This document shows positions 43,668 through 52,492 of a stretch of 64,000 bases of DNA, one piece after another (within the stretch, counting starts at the first letter, position 1; the number at the start of each line of letters is the position of its first letter). The stretch is from Pseudomonadota bacterium. Lineage in GTDB: Bacteria > Pseudomonadota > Gammaproteobacteria > Burkholderiales > JAJZQI01. The notes beneath the pieces were generated by a model, which had not been told where the DNA came from, did no database searches, and saw only the letters and a program-made list of their open reading frames with translations. Made by a program: the position numbers and the translations under genes. Location: assembly GCA_021851875.1 (NCBI GenBank), contig JAJZQI010000003.1, forward strand, positions 169,633 to 233,632. Reading direction: 5' to 3'.

Positions 43668-44642
43668 ATGAATGCAACGATGAGTTCTGTCCTGCAGGAC
43701 GAAGAATTACTCGCTCGGCTTAACGACGCAGATCCTGGGGTGCGTCGAATAGCTGTGATGGATTTACTTGATGAAGATGATTATGACCAGGTCGAACCCT
43801 ATTTGATCAATGCTCTTTCAGATGCGGATGCTTCTGTTCGTGCTCAAGCGGCCACGGCTTTGGAGGGGTTCGAAACGACTGAGGCGGTAGAAACACTCTT
43901 GCATGCCTTGGATGACGGAGAAATGGAAGTGGGCAGAGCGGCTGCGCAATCTCTGGCGGAGCTCAAAGACCCAGCTCTGGGTGCGCTCTTGATTCCGGCA
44001 CTTGAAGGAGCCCAAGGTGCTACACGTGCTGCCATCTTTCGGGCATTGCGAGAGCTCAGGGTGCCGGCCGCCCTTGAACCGGCACTCTCCTCGTTGGCAG
44101 ATGAGGATGCGGCTGTGCGAGAGTCGGCTGTGGGGGTGCTGGGGTATCTGAAAGCTGAACAGGCCGTGCTTTCGATTGCTGGACTGGCGACGGGTGATCC
44201 GGAACCTTCCGTTAGGCGCATTGCGATCGGCGCTCTGGGGTTTGCCCAGGACATGGGACAAGTTCTGCCGGCTATGGTCGCAGCCTTACGCGATGAACAT
44301 TGGCTGGTGAGGGAGGAGGCGGCGGCGACGCTGGGAAAATTGGCTGTTCCTGCGGGAGTTCCCAACCTGATTACGGCGATGGGCGATGACTACTGGCAAG
44401 TGCGACTTAAAGCGGCACGCAGTCTTGGCAGGCTGAGGAGTGCGGAAGCGCTGCCAGCACTGTTCGAGGCTTTGTTTCATGAGGTCAGCAATTTGCGTAA
44501 AGAGGCAGCAGTGGCACTCGGTGAGATTGGCGATGTACGTGCTGTTCCATTCCTGGAACAGGCAATGAAGGACCCGGATCCGGATGTGCGCAAATTAGCT
44601 GGACTGGCTTTGAGTCGAATTGCTCAAGTAACCCATTCATAG
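43668..44642 (+). CDS. HEAT-repeat (PBS-lyase-type) scaffold protein
   Basis: A 324-residue all-helical protein made of about nine HEAT repeats of roughly 31 residues, with recurrent patterns such as DADASVRAQAATALEGF, EEAAATLGKLAVPAGVP and DPDPDVRKLAGLALSRI. It has no signal peptide and no cysteine clusters. Its place between two iron-sulfur protein genes (13- and 12-base gaps) suggests a scaffold or maturation role in the AprAB-like complex, which is inference. PBS-lyase activity is not implied. Confidence 0.87.
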   Translation: MNATMSSVLQDEELLARLNDADPGVRRIAVMDLLDEDDYDQVEPYLINALSDADASVRAQAATALEGFETTEAVETLLHALDDGEMEVGRAAAQSLAELKDPALGALLIPALEGAQGATRAAIFRALRELRVPAALEPALSSLADEDAAVRESAVGVLGYLKAEQAVLSIAGLATGDPEPSVRRIAIGALGFAQDMGQVLPAMVAALRDEHWLVREEAAATLGKLAVPAGVPNLITAMGDDYWQVRLKAARSLGRLRSAEALPALFEALFHEVSNLRKEAAVALGEIGDVRAVPFLEQAMKDPDPDVRKLAGLALSRIAQVTHS

Positions 44643-44654
44643 GAGACCGAGAAC

Positions 44655-44981
44655 ATGGCCTATGTCGTAGCGGAACCCTGTATTCGATGTAAATACACCG
44701 ATTGTGTTGATGTGTGCCCTGTCGATTGTTTTCACGAAGGGCCTAACTTCTTGGTGATCAATCCGGACGTGTGTATCGACTGCTCACTCTGCGTGGATGA
44801 GTGCCCTGCAGGAGCCATTTTTGCAGCTGATGATTTGCCACCTGAATATGAAAAATACATTGAACTGAATATCGAGTTGGCGAAGTCATGGCCTCTTATC
44901 CAGGTGAAGATCGAGCCGTTGACTGACGCTGATGACTGGGTGGGTGTGCAAGACAAGTTTGGTGAGCTGCAAAAGGTCTGA
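44655..44981 (+). CDS. FdxA-type 7Fe ferredoxin
   Basis: A 108-residue ferredoxin of the FdxA family: [20 protein letters not shown] at residues about 6-25 and [18 protein letters not shown] at about 38-55, with ligands for a 3Fe-4S or 4Fe-4S and a 4Fe-4S cluster, then a C-terminal extension. It is the second ferredoxin in the cluster and a likely soluble carrier between the AprAB-like complex and the large Nfn-like oxidoreductase. Confidence 0.9.
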   Translation: MAYVVAEPCIRCKYTDCVDVCPVDCFHEGPNFLVINPDVCIDCSLCVDECPAGAIFAADDLPPEYEKYIELNIELAKSWPLIQVKIEPLTDADDWVGVQDKFGELQKV

Positions 44982-45127
44982 TGTGTTGATGGGGCAACAG
45001 GGAGTTAATGCGATTTGAAAGGGGGGCGTCTGAAGAAACCGTGTTTTAACGCTGCTTTTTCAGCGGCGCAGAGCGTGCTTGTGTAAAGCGTGAGGCAATG
45101 TTGTTTTTGAAAAAAAGGGAAATAAAA

Positions 45128-46585
45128 GTGAAGACGCAGATATTGTCGTTCAAGCAAGAAACGGATGGTATTTTTAAAGGTGTGAAGGCGGTTGCATGTG
45201 CTCTGCTGGCCACAGCGTTGATTGCTGCTCCTGCTTTTGCGGAAACAGTAACGGTTGGGATTGGTACCCAGAACACCACCACCAATACCGTGACGGGTGG
45301 GGTAATTATCAAAGAATTGGGCTTGATGGAAAAGTATTTGCCCAAGACCGGCAAATACAAAGACATTCAATTCAAATTCGATTGGCAGAACTTCACTTCC
45401 GGCCCGCCGGTTACGAACGGCATGATTGCCAATAAATTACAGATTGGCATGATGGGTGACTACCCGCTGCTGGTCAATGGCGCCACTTTTCAAAATAACC
45501 CGGATACCAAAAGCGAACTCATTGCCGTGATTGCCTACAATGCCAACGGGGCAGGTAATGGCGTAGTGGTGCGGGCAGATTCGCCTTACTACCAGTTGTC
45601 CGACCTAAAGGGTAAAAGCATTTCCGTTCCTTTCGGCTCCGCGGCACACGGTATGCTTTTGAAGGCAATGGAAGATCATGGCTGGAAACAAGATTTCTGG
45701 CAGCTTTCAAGTCAAAGTCCTGAAGTCGGTACAACCAATTTGCAGGAGGGTAAGATTGATGCTCATGCAGACTTTGTTCCCTTTGCCGACTTGCTCCCGT
45801 TCCGTGGCTTTGCGCGCAAAATTTTCAGTGGAGTAGAAACTAAAGTACCCACCTTCCATGGCGTAGTCGTACGTAAGGACTTTGCCGATAAGTATCCGGA
45901 GGTGGTCGTAGCTTATTTGCGCGCCCTTATGGATGCGGATGACTGGTTGCGCCAAAACCCGAAACTTGCGGCAGAAAAAATTCAGCAATGGACTGGCATC
46001 GAGAAAGAGGTGGCTTATCTGTATCTTGGGCCAAGTGGCATTTATACGCTAGACCCGACCATCAAGCCCAAGTGGATTGATGCGATCAAGTACGACACGG
46101 GTGTGCTGCAACGTATGGGTAAGGTCAAGGAATTCAATGCCGATGCCTGGGTCAATGAAAGCTATTTGCGTGAAGCATTCAAGGCTCGTGCACTGGACTA
46201 TGATAAGCAGAAAGCCAGTTTCGAAAACTACCAGATTTCCGGGACTGATACCCTGTGCAAAAAACCGATCAAGGATCCAACCGTAGCAGGCGAAGTCTGG
46301 GTCAAGGATGGTGAAATCAGTGCCTACAGCTCTCCAGACTGTACTTTGGCAGCCGTTAAGAAAGCGACTGCTGAAGGTAAGTCAATCAATGTGGTGTACC
46401 TGATTGACCATGCTTTGGGCGTCAAGGTCTTTGCCAACCAAGCCTTTTATGCGCTCAACACGAAAAATCCCAAGCAGCCATCTATTGTTCCTTTCCTGCT
46501 CAAGAAAGATGCAGAGGCTTATGCAGCCAAGACGGGGGGACGCTTGGCTACTTATGACGAAGTGTTGAAGGCTGCAAAAATCTAG
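45128..46585 (+). CDS. NitT/TauT-type ABC substrate-binding protein with NosL-like C-terminal tail
   Basis: A 485-residue periplasmic protein. The signal peptide ends LIAAPAFA. Residues about 30-360 are an SsuA/TauA-type binding protein (IGTQNTTTNTVTGG, GMMGDYPLLVNG, VPFGSAAHGM). The last 110 residues, with cysteines in DTLCKK and SPDCTL, then VVYLIDHALGVKVFANQAFY and VPFLLKKDAEAYAAKTGGR, resemble the end of NosL. A GTG at 45128 with GGGA 7 bases upstream is preferred over an ATG at 45098. A 146-base gap separates it from the ferredoxin gene. Confidence 0.85.
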   Translation: MKTQILSFKQETDGIFKGVKAVACALLATALIAAPAFAETVTVGIGTQNTTTNTVTGGVIIKELGLMEKYLPKTGKYKDIQFKFDWQNFTSGPPVTNGMIANKLQIGMMGDYPLLVNGATFQNNPDTKSELIAVIAYNANGAGNGVVVRADSPYYQLSDLKGKSISVPFGSAAHGMLLKAMEDHGWKQDFWQLSSQSPEVGTTNLQEGKIDAHADFVPFADLLPFRGFARKIFSGVETKVPTFHGVVVRKDFADKYPEVVVAYLRALMDADDWLRQNPKLAAEKIQQWTGIEKEVAYLYLGPSGIYTLDPTIKPKWIDAIKYDTGVLQRMGKVKEFNADAWVNESYLREAFKARALDYDKQKASFENYQISGTDTLCKKPIKDPTVAGEVWVKDGEISAYSSPDCTLAAVKKATAEGKSINVVYLIDHALGVKVFANQAFYALNTKNPKQPSIVPFLLKKDAEAYAAKTGGRLATYDEVLKAAKI

Positions 46586-46598
46586 GGGGGATTGCATT

Positions 46599-47552
46599 AT
46601 GCAAACCGCACGATTGTTGGACTTCTCGCAAGACAAGGGTTTGAAGGAGAGCGCTGTGTCTTCATCGTCTGACGAGGGGGTAATGCCTGCGGCCGCATCT
46701 GCTGCAGCGCTTGATTCTGTTCCTGCAGCCGTGCCCCCCGCCCCACGGCGGGGGGCTGTGGCTCTCTGGCTGGCAAGGAATTTGCCCAAAATGGCCTTGG
46801 GTCTGTTCTCTGTGTTGTTATTCATCGGTTTCTGGTATTTCGCCACCAAGTACCGTTGGAGCATGTATATACGCTTCGGCAACATTCCGTCTCCAGTGGA
46901 TGTTTTCAATGAGGCCATGACGCTGGGGAAAAACGCGGATTTTTATAACAACATGGTTGTTAGCATGAGACGCATCCTCTTGGGGTTTGGTATTGCGACC
47001 TTTGCCGGAGTGGGGTTGGGATTGCTAATCGGGCGCTATAGATTGATGCATAACTTGTTTTTTCCGGTTATGGAAATGCTGCGCCCAATACCCGCAATTG
47101 CCTGGGTGCCCATTTCCATCATGCTGTGGCCAACCAACGAGTCCAGTATTGTTTTCATAACCTTTATAGGCTCATTTTTCCCGATTCTGCTTAACACTGT
47201 AGAAGGTGTTTTCAGTCTGGATAAAGTGCTGGTTCGGGCAGCGCGTTCCTTGGGAGCCAGTGAGTTTGCTCTGCTCAAGGATGTGATTCTGCCTGGTGCA
47301 TTACCCCATATTTTTACGGGCTTGGCAGTTGGAATGGGGGTGGCATGGGTTTCTTTGATTGCCGCAGAAATGATTTCGGGTCAGTTTGGTATCGGTTATT
47401 TCACGTGGGAGGCCTATTCCCTCATTCAATACGCCGACATCGTAATTGGGATGATTGTCATTGGTGTGCTCGGTCTGGCATGTAGTGGAGCCATCCGCTT
47501 GCTTGGCCGGCTCGTGATGCCTTGGATTTCGCCTAATGATGGAAGGAGCTAG
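46599..47552 (+). CDS. ABC transporter permease, NitT/TauT family
   Basis: A 317-residue inner-membrane protein with an Ala/Pro-rich cytoplasmic N terminus (about 1-55) and six helices. The ATPase-contact EAA loop is ARSLGASEFALLKDVILPGALP, quoted here across two segments: ARSLGASEF and ILPGALPHIF. AGGGGGG precedes the ATG. It pairs with the ATPase two bases downstream and the binding protein upstream to form a complete importer. Confidence 0.92.
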   Translation: MQTARLLDFSQDKGLKESAVSSSSDEGVMPAAASAAALDSVPAAVPPAPRRGAVALWLARNLPKMALGLFSVLLFIGFWYFATKYRWSMYIRFGNIPSPVDVFNEAMTLGKNADFYNNMVVSMRRILLGFGIATFAGVGLGLLIGRYRLMHNLFFPVMEMLRPIPAIAWVPISIMLWPTNESSIVFITFIGSFFPILLNTVEGVFSLDKVLVRAARSLGASEFALLKDVILPGALPHIFTGLAVGMGVAWVSLIAAEMISGQFGIGYFTWEAYSLIQYADIVIGMIVIGVLGLACSGAIRLLGRLVMPWISPNDGRS

Positions 47553-47554
47553 AG

Positions 47555-48439
47555 ATGAGCTCGAATGAAGCGGTAACAAAAGCGGTGGCCGAGAAGGGGC
47601 GTATTCAAATTGACGATCTGCAGGTTACTTTCGGCCAGAATGGCAACCAAGTCGATGCAGTCAGTGGCGTGTCTATCCATATCGAGCCTGGTGAATTCGT
47701 GTCCATCGTCGGCCCGTCCGGATGCGGGAAGTCTACGCTGCTTAATGCGGTGGCTGGTTTTGTTAAGCCGTCGGGTGGCACTTTGTTACTCGATGGGAAA
47801 GCCATCAAAGGACCGGGTGCAGATCGCGGTATGGTATTTCAGCAGTACTCACTGTTTCCTTGGATGTCAGTGCGTAAAAATGTTGAATTTGGTTTGAAGA
47901 TGCAGAGGATGGCCAGTGGTCAGCGCGAGAGTGCGGCTCGAACATTGCTGGGGTTGGCTGGGCTACTCGCATTCGAAAATCATTATCCCGATCAACTGTC
48001 GGGCGGGATGCGTCAACGTGTGGGGATTGTTCGGGCATTGGCAACAAGCCCGCAGGTTCTGCTGATGGATGAGCCTTTTGGCGCACTTGATGCGCAGACG
48101 CGTGTTGTGATGCAGGAAATTCTTACGAATATGTGGCAACGCTTTCGTATATCCGTGCTTTTCATTACCCATGACATCGATGAATCGATATTTCTGTCCG
48201 ATAGGGTTTACGTCATGACAGCGCGTCCTGGCAAAATAAAAGCAGAAATTGCTATCCCTTTGCCGCGTCCGCGCCTGCCTGAAATGTCTACTTCGGCAGA
48301 ATTTCTGAAGATTCGCGAGCAACTGCACGCGCTCATCCGCGAGGAAAGTCTCAAAGCGATGGGTGGTGAGCTGAAAGAAGGGGGATTAAGCGGATTTGGA
48401 ATAGAAGTTGGGCCAGAAGGAGTGGGAGAGCTCGTCTAG
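47555..48439 (+). CDS. ABC transporter ATP-binding protein, NitT/TauT family
   Basis: A 294-residue ATPase with Walker A GPSGCGKST (about residues 51-59), Q loop VFQQYSLFPWM, signature LSGGMRQRVGIVRAL, Walker B LLMDEPFGALD and switch histidine FITHDIDE. The C-terminal part is typical of SsuB/TauB-like subunits. It energises import of the unknown substrate. A large hairpin lies between it and the next gene. Confidence 0.93.
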   Translation: MSSNEAVTKAVAEKGRIQIDDLQVTFGQNGNQVDAVSGVSIHIEPGEFVSIVGPSGCGKSTLLNAVAGFVKPSGGTLLLDGKAIKGPGADRGMVFQQYSLFPWMSVRKNVEFGLKMQRMASGQRESAARTLLGLAGLLAFENHYPDQLSGGMRQRVGIVRALATSPQVLLMDEPFGALDAQTRVVMQEILTNMWQRFRISVLFITHDIDESIFLSDRVYVMTARPGKIKAEIAIPLPRPRLPEMSTSAEFLKIREQLHALIREESLKAMGGELKEGGLSGFGIEVGPEGVGELV

Positions 48440-48444
48440 AGGGC

Positions 48445-48496
48445 AGTTGTTTGATAAGAAAACCAGAGGCTAACCTAGCTTTCTTACCAAACAACT
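48445..48496 (+). other. Long intercistronic hairpin before the Nfn-like gene
   Basis: AGTTGTTTGATAAGAAA (48445-48461) pairs with 48480-48496 over 17 positions with one mismatch, leaving an 18-base loop. It lies in the 131-base gap after the ABC ATPase. There is no T run, so processing, stability or attenuation is more likely than simple termination. Confidence 0.7.
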
Positions 48497-48570
48497 TATT
48501 ATAACGTGTACTGATGAATTTGTCTGGTGCCAAGCCGGATGTGGAAATGGTCCATACCAAGGAGCAGATC

Positions 48571-51500
48571 GTGAATACAGAACTTGAACTCAATTTATCA
48601 GGCTTTGGCTATACTGATATTTACAAAGCTGAACGTTTACCCGTATTGGATCGAATGTTCAAACAATACGTGTCTGCACAGGACGAGGCATTGGGTGAGC
48701 GTTTTGATAACTACCGTAAGGGTTGCCCGCTTCCTGCTTTGCAGGAATCCGAACTCTTGATACATGTGGCGGAGCATCTGGAGGATTTTCTGGTCAAGGC
48801 TTTTGGCGTGGAGAAGGAGCGCAATCTTTTGCGTTTAAGTCAGGCAGAAATTGATCCAATTTATGTGTTTAAAGAAAAACTTGTAAAACCCGCCGTAAAG
48901 CGGAAACGATCAGAGGCGGAGAGCTTCCAGAGTTTACATGCGAAGCTGCTTACATTGCTGGCTGTAGGCAATGAAACAGATATCGAACTTGCGATTGCAC
49001 GATTCTGGTTGAAATGCAGGGAACAGGATGACAGGGCTTCAATTGAGTTTATTGAGCAATGGGCGTGGGCTGCCTATAACTCTGTCGACGGTAAGAGGCT
49101 CATCGGCAAATGGACTAGCTTCGATCTTCCGCGCAAGGTCGATCCGCTCAATCTCGTGCCGATCGTTCCTCTGAAAGGTGATGCGGCAGGGCGCGTGATG
49201 GGGCTAGAAGAAAGGCAGCGACGTAGAGACGGGTTCGCCCTGACAGATAAAAGGTTCAACCTGCGACAGGTGATGGATCATGTCAATTACTGTGTTTATT
49301 GCCATGATCATGAGGGTGATTTTTGCTCCAAGGGGTTTCCGGATAGAGAGCAGGGGGGATTCAGAAAAAATGCCTTGGGCGTAGAGCTGACTGGCTGTCC
49401 ATTGGAGGAGCGCATTTCCGAGGCGCATACTCTGAAACGTTGCGGGAATACGCTGGCCGCATTAGCCGTCATCATGATCGACAACCCCTTGCTGCCAGCG
49501 ACAGGGCATCGCATCTGCAACGATTGCATGAAGAGTTGCATTTATCAAAAACAGTCACCTGTTGATATCCCGCAAATAGAGACACGCATACTCACAGATG
49601 TGCTGGAGTGGGCCTGGGGGTTTGAGATTTATTATCTGCTTACCCGCTGGAATCCGTTGAATCGCAAGCGTCCTTATACTGAGTCGTATCACGGTACAGC
49701 TGTTTTATGCGTAGGTACCGGCCCGGCAGGATTTAATTTGGCGTACCACTTGTTACAAGCAGGTTTTGCGATAGCTGCCGTGGATGGGCTGAAAATTGAA
49801 CCGTTGCCTTCGGCTTGGACTGGTGGAGCGGATGCTGCACCGTATCCGATCAGGAATATCGCTGAATTGAATGAGTCGCTCGAAGAGCGGACTACGCTGG
49901 GATTCGGCGGGGTCGCCGAATATGGCATTACGGTGCGCTGGGACAAGAACTTTCTCAAACTGGTCTATCTTACGCTCGCGCGGAGCAAATACTTCAGTGT
50001 GTATGGGGGGGTGCGTTTTGGCGGTACCATTACGACAGAAGATGCCTGGAACATGGGTTTCGAGCACATTGCTCTAGCTACTGGGGCGGGTAAGCCGACC
50101 GTCATTCCGGTTAAAAACAATCTGGTAAGGGGCATGCGACAGGCCAGTGATTTTCTCATGGCATTACAGCTGACCGGCGCAGCCAAATGGGATAGCCTGG
50201 CCAATTTGCAGGTGCGAATGCCTGCTTTGGTGATAGGCGGAGGATTGAGTGCCATTGATACGGCCACAGAAGTCCAAGCTTACTATATCCGTGAAGTGGA
50301 AAAGCTGCTGAGCAGATATGAGACCTTGTTAGCCATGGGCCACTGGCAAGAATTGACCGATCAGAGCGAACATGAGGTGTTGCAAGAATTTCTGGCGCAT
50401 GGGCGACAAATCCGTGCTGAGCGCCTACGCGCGGCCGAGGCTGATGAGCTGCCGGATTTTGCGGCACTGGTTCGTAACTGGGGTGGGGTAACGGTGACAT
50501 ACCGCCGAGGTATGCATGAATCCCCTGCCTATTTGCGCAATCACGAAGAGATTGATAAAGCGCTTGAGGAGGGAATTTTCTATGCTGAAGGCCTTGATCC
50601 GCAGGAGGCGGTGGTTGATGCGTTAGGGCATATTGCGGCAATGAAGTTCAAGAAGCTGGAGCAAGATGAACAAGGCCAATGGCAGGACATGGGGGAAAGA
50701 GTGGAATTGCCTGCGCGAGCCGTATTTGTGGCAGCCGGCAGCAGCCCAAACACGGTGTACAACCGTGAGCATCCGGATACATTCAAGATGCAGGGTCAAT
50801 ACTTTGCTACATATCGGGTAGAGGGAGATGCTGAACTGAAGTTGGCTGATGCATTGGGCGGTATTAAGGGTGAACAAGCGGGTTTTTTTACGTCCTATGA
50901 ACACAATGGTCGTCGTATCAGTGTTTATGGGGACAATCACCCCTTGTTTCAGGGCAGTGTGGTGAAGGCCATGGCTTCCGCCAAGCAGGGTGCACAAGAG
51001 ATCGTGCGACTCTACGCGGATCGCGTATCGGGCGTTAATCGGGGTGAAACCGATTGGGGCAAGTTGGCCGCTCATCTGGAAGCCTCTTTACGGCCTCGCA
51101 TTGCCCATGTTGAACATTTGAGTGAGCATCTCACAAGTATCACCGTCCATGCGCCTCAAGCGGCACGACATTGGGTGCCGGGGCAAATTTACCGCTTGCA
51201 AAACTATTATGAACGGGCGACGCGCATTGGCAACACTGTGCTGCAGATGGAGGGAATGGCCATTGATGGTGTTGATGTCGATAAAGAGGCAGGAGAAATC
51301 AAACTTCTAGTGAATTCCGTCGGCACATCAAGCCGCCTGGCATCGCGTCTTAAAGTGGGTGAACCTGTCATCCTCATGGGGCCTACTGGTACAGGATTGC
51401 CGATGCCGGACAACAGCATTGTGACTGTTATGGGAGGGCATTCAGCCGTAACCAGTCTCATTGATGGCAGTTCTGCTTGGCGGGCGGCTGGAAACCAGAT

Positions 51501-52098
51501 TATTTTTATTGGACATTTTCGCGATCAAAGCCGGGCAAAACCTGTGCAGGCTATCATTGAAATCCTTGCTGACCAGGCTATCTGGGTGCTTGATGATGGT
51601 CCTGCCATGAGCTGTCGACGTCCCCAGGATCAATGTTTTGTCCATGGTATGGATGATTTCTTGCAAGCCTGCATGGAGAATGCGGGTGGATACACGGATT
51701 GGCTTGTTAAGACCGACTGTTTGATTCTCTCAGACCATCCCGTGCCTATGGAGAAAGTGGCAAGCACTTTGCGTGGCAAGCTTAAACACATGCTCAAACC
51801 CGGAATCAAGGCTGTGGCGGCTGTTAATAGCCCTATGCAGTGCATGATGAAGGAGGTGTGCGCGCAATGTTTGTGTCGTCATCATGATCCGGAGACTGGC
51901 GAGCCGGCTGGCGTGGTATTTTCATGCTTTAATCATCATCAGCCTTTGTTTCAGGTTGATTTCGTCAACTTGCAGTCGCGCCAGGAGCAAAATGGAGTAC
52001 TGGAGAAGGTGAGTAATCAGTGGTTGTCCTTTTTGCTAAGGAACGCTGCAGATCAGAATCAGGCTTCCGAAATACAACCTTCATCTGCATCAGCCTAA
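48571..52098 (+). CDS. Large NfnB-NfnA-like flavin/iron-sulfur oxidoreductase fusion
   Basis: A 1175-residue soluble protein. Residues about 1-235 are not recognised. About 236-330 holds cysteines CVYCHDHEGDFC and CNDCMKSC, like the iron-sulfur part of GltD/NfnB. About 375-830 is a pyridine-nucleotide oxidoreductase with CVGTGPAGFNLAYHLL and ALVIGGGLSAIDTATE. About 845-1125 is a PyrK/NfnA-like ferredoxin-reductase module with a terminal CMMKEVCAQCLC ... FSC set for 2Fe-2S. GTG at 48571 follows AAGGAG at ideal spacing; ATG at 48514 lacks a site. Likely NAD(P)H-ferredoxin electron transfer, possibly bifurcating. Confidence 0.82.
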   Translation: MNTELELNLSGFGYTDIYKAERLPVLDRMFKQYVSAQDEALGERFDNYRKGCPLPALQESELLIHVAEHLEDFLVKAFGVEKERNLLRLSQAEIDPIYVFKEKLVKPAVKRKRSEAESFQSLHAKLLTLLAVGNETDIELAIARFWLKCREQDDRASIEFIEQWAWAAYNSVDGKRLIGKWTSFDLPRKVDPLNLVPIVPLKGDAAGRVMGLEERQRRRDGFALTDKRFNLRQVMDHVNYCVYCHDHEGDFCSKGFPDREQGGFRKNALGVELTGCPLEERISEAHTLKRCGNTLAALAVIMIDNPLLPATGHRICNDCMKSCIYQKQSPVDIPQIETRILTDVLEWAWGFEIYYLLTRWNPLNRKRPYTESYHGTAVLCVGTGPAGFNLAYHLLQAGFAIAAVDGLKIEPLPSAWTGGADAAPYPIRNIAELNESLEERTTLGFGGVAEYGITVRWDKNFLKLVYLTLARSKYFSVYGGVRFGGTITTEDAWNMGFEHIALATGAGKPTVIPVKNNLVRGMRQASDFLMALQLTGAAKWDSLANLQVRMPALVIGGGLSAIDTATEVQAYYIREVEKLLSRYETLLAMGHWQELTDQSEHEVLQEFLAHGRQIRAERLRAAEADELPDFAALVRNWGGVTVTYRRGMHESPAYLRNHEEIDKALEEGIFYAEGLDPQEAVVDALGHIAAMKFKKLEQDEQGQWQDMGERVELPARAVFVAAGSSPNTVYNREHPDTFKMQGQYFATYRVEGDAELKLADALGGIKGEQAGFFTSYEHNGRRISVYGDNHPLFQGSVVKAMASAKQGAQEIVRLYADRVSGVNRGETDWGKLAAHLEASLRPRIAHVEHLSEHLTSITVHAPQAARHWVPGQIYRLQNYYERATRIGNTVLQMEGMAIDGVDVDKEAGEIKLLVNSVGTSSRLASRLKVGEPVILMGPTGTGLPMPDNSIVTVMGGHSAVTSLIDGSSAWRAAGNQIIFIGHFRDQSRAKPVQAIIEILADQAIWVLDDGPAMSCRRPQDQCFVHGMDDFLQACMENAGGYTDWLVKTDCLILSDHPVPMEKVASTLRGKLKHMLKPGIKAVAAVNSPMQCMMKEVCAQCLCRHHDPETGEPAGVVFSCFNHHQPLFQVDFVNLQSRQEQNGVLEKVSNQWLSFLLRNAADQNQASEIQPSSASA

Positions 52099-52117
52099 AC
52101 TCGAATCAGGAAGAATT

Positions 52118-52411
52118 ATGGTGTCTGTTCCTCTTTTGCCACGAGAAATACGTTTGCACAGCCAATCGAATGAGCTCGAACTTGTTTGGAGTGACGATAT
52201 AAAGAGCAGGTTGTCCGGGGCCTTATTGCGTAAAGCGTGTCATTGTGCGGACTGCCTGTCGACAGGCGAGCGCAATCAGGTCGAAGAAGATGCGTTGCTT
52301 ATACGTAATGTCGTCGGTGCGGGACATTACGGTATTCAGATTATTTTCAGCGACGGGCACGACCGTGGAATTTACCCCTGGTTGTATTTGCGTGAGCTGG
52401 GACAAGTTTAG
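52118..52411 (+). CDS. DUF971 (GBBH-like N-terminal domain) protein
   Basis: A 97-residue stand-alone DUF971 domain with the family pattern ELVWSDDIKSRLSGALLRKAC, CHCADCLS and DGHDRGIYPWLYLREL. The same domain occurs at the N terminus of gamma-butyrobetaine hydroxylases and at the end of some Mrp/HCF101 iron-sulfur carriers. It follows the Nfn-like gene by 19 bases and probably ends the operon. A role in iron-sulfur supply is a guess. Confidence 0.85.
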   Translation: MVSVPLLPREIRLHSQSNELELVWSDDIKSRLSGALLRKACHCADCLSTGERNQVEEDALLIRNVVGAGHYGIQIIFSDGHDRGIYPWLYLRELGQV

Positions 52412-52492
52412 GTCTGCAGTGTGGGGGAGAGGTGAGTAGGCGCGATTGAGATGTGTTTGCATAAAACATTGGATGCTAAGCAGAGGTAGCCT

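Noticed and set aside
48514..48570. ATG at 48514 as the start of the Nfn-like protein
   Set aside because: No ribosome site lies before it, while AAGGAG sits 6 bases before the in-frame GTG at 48571.
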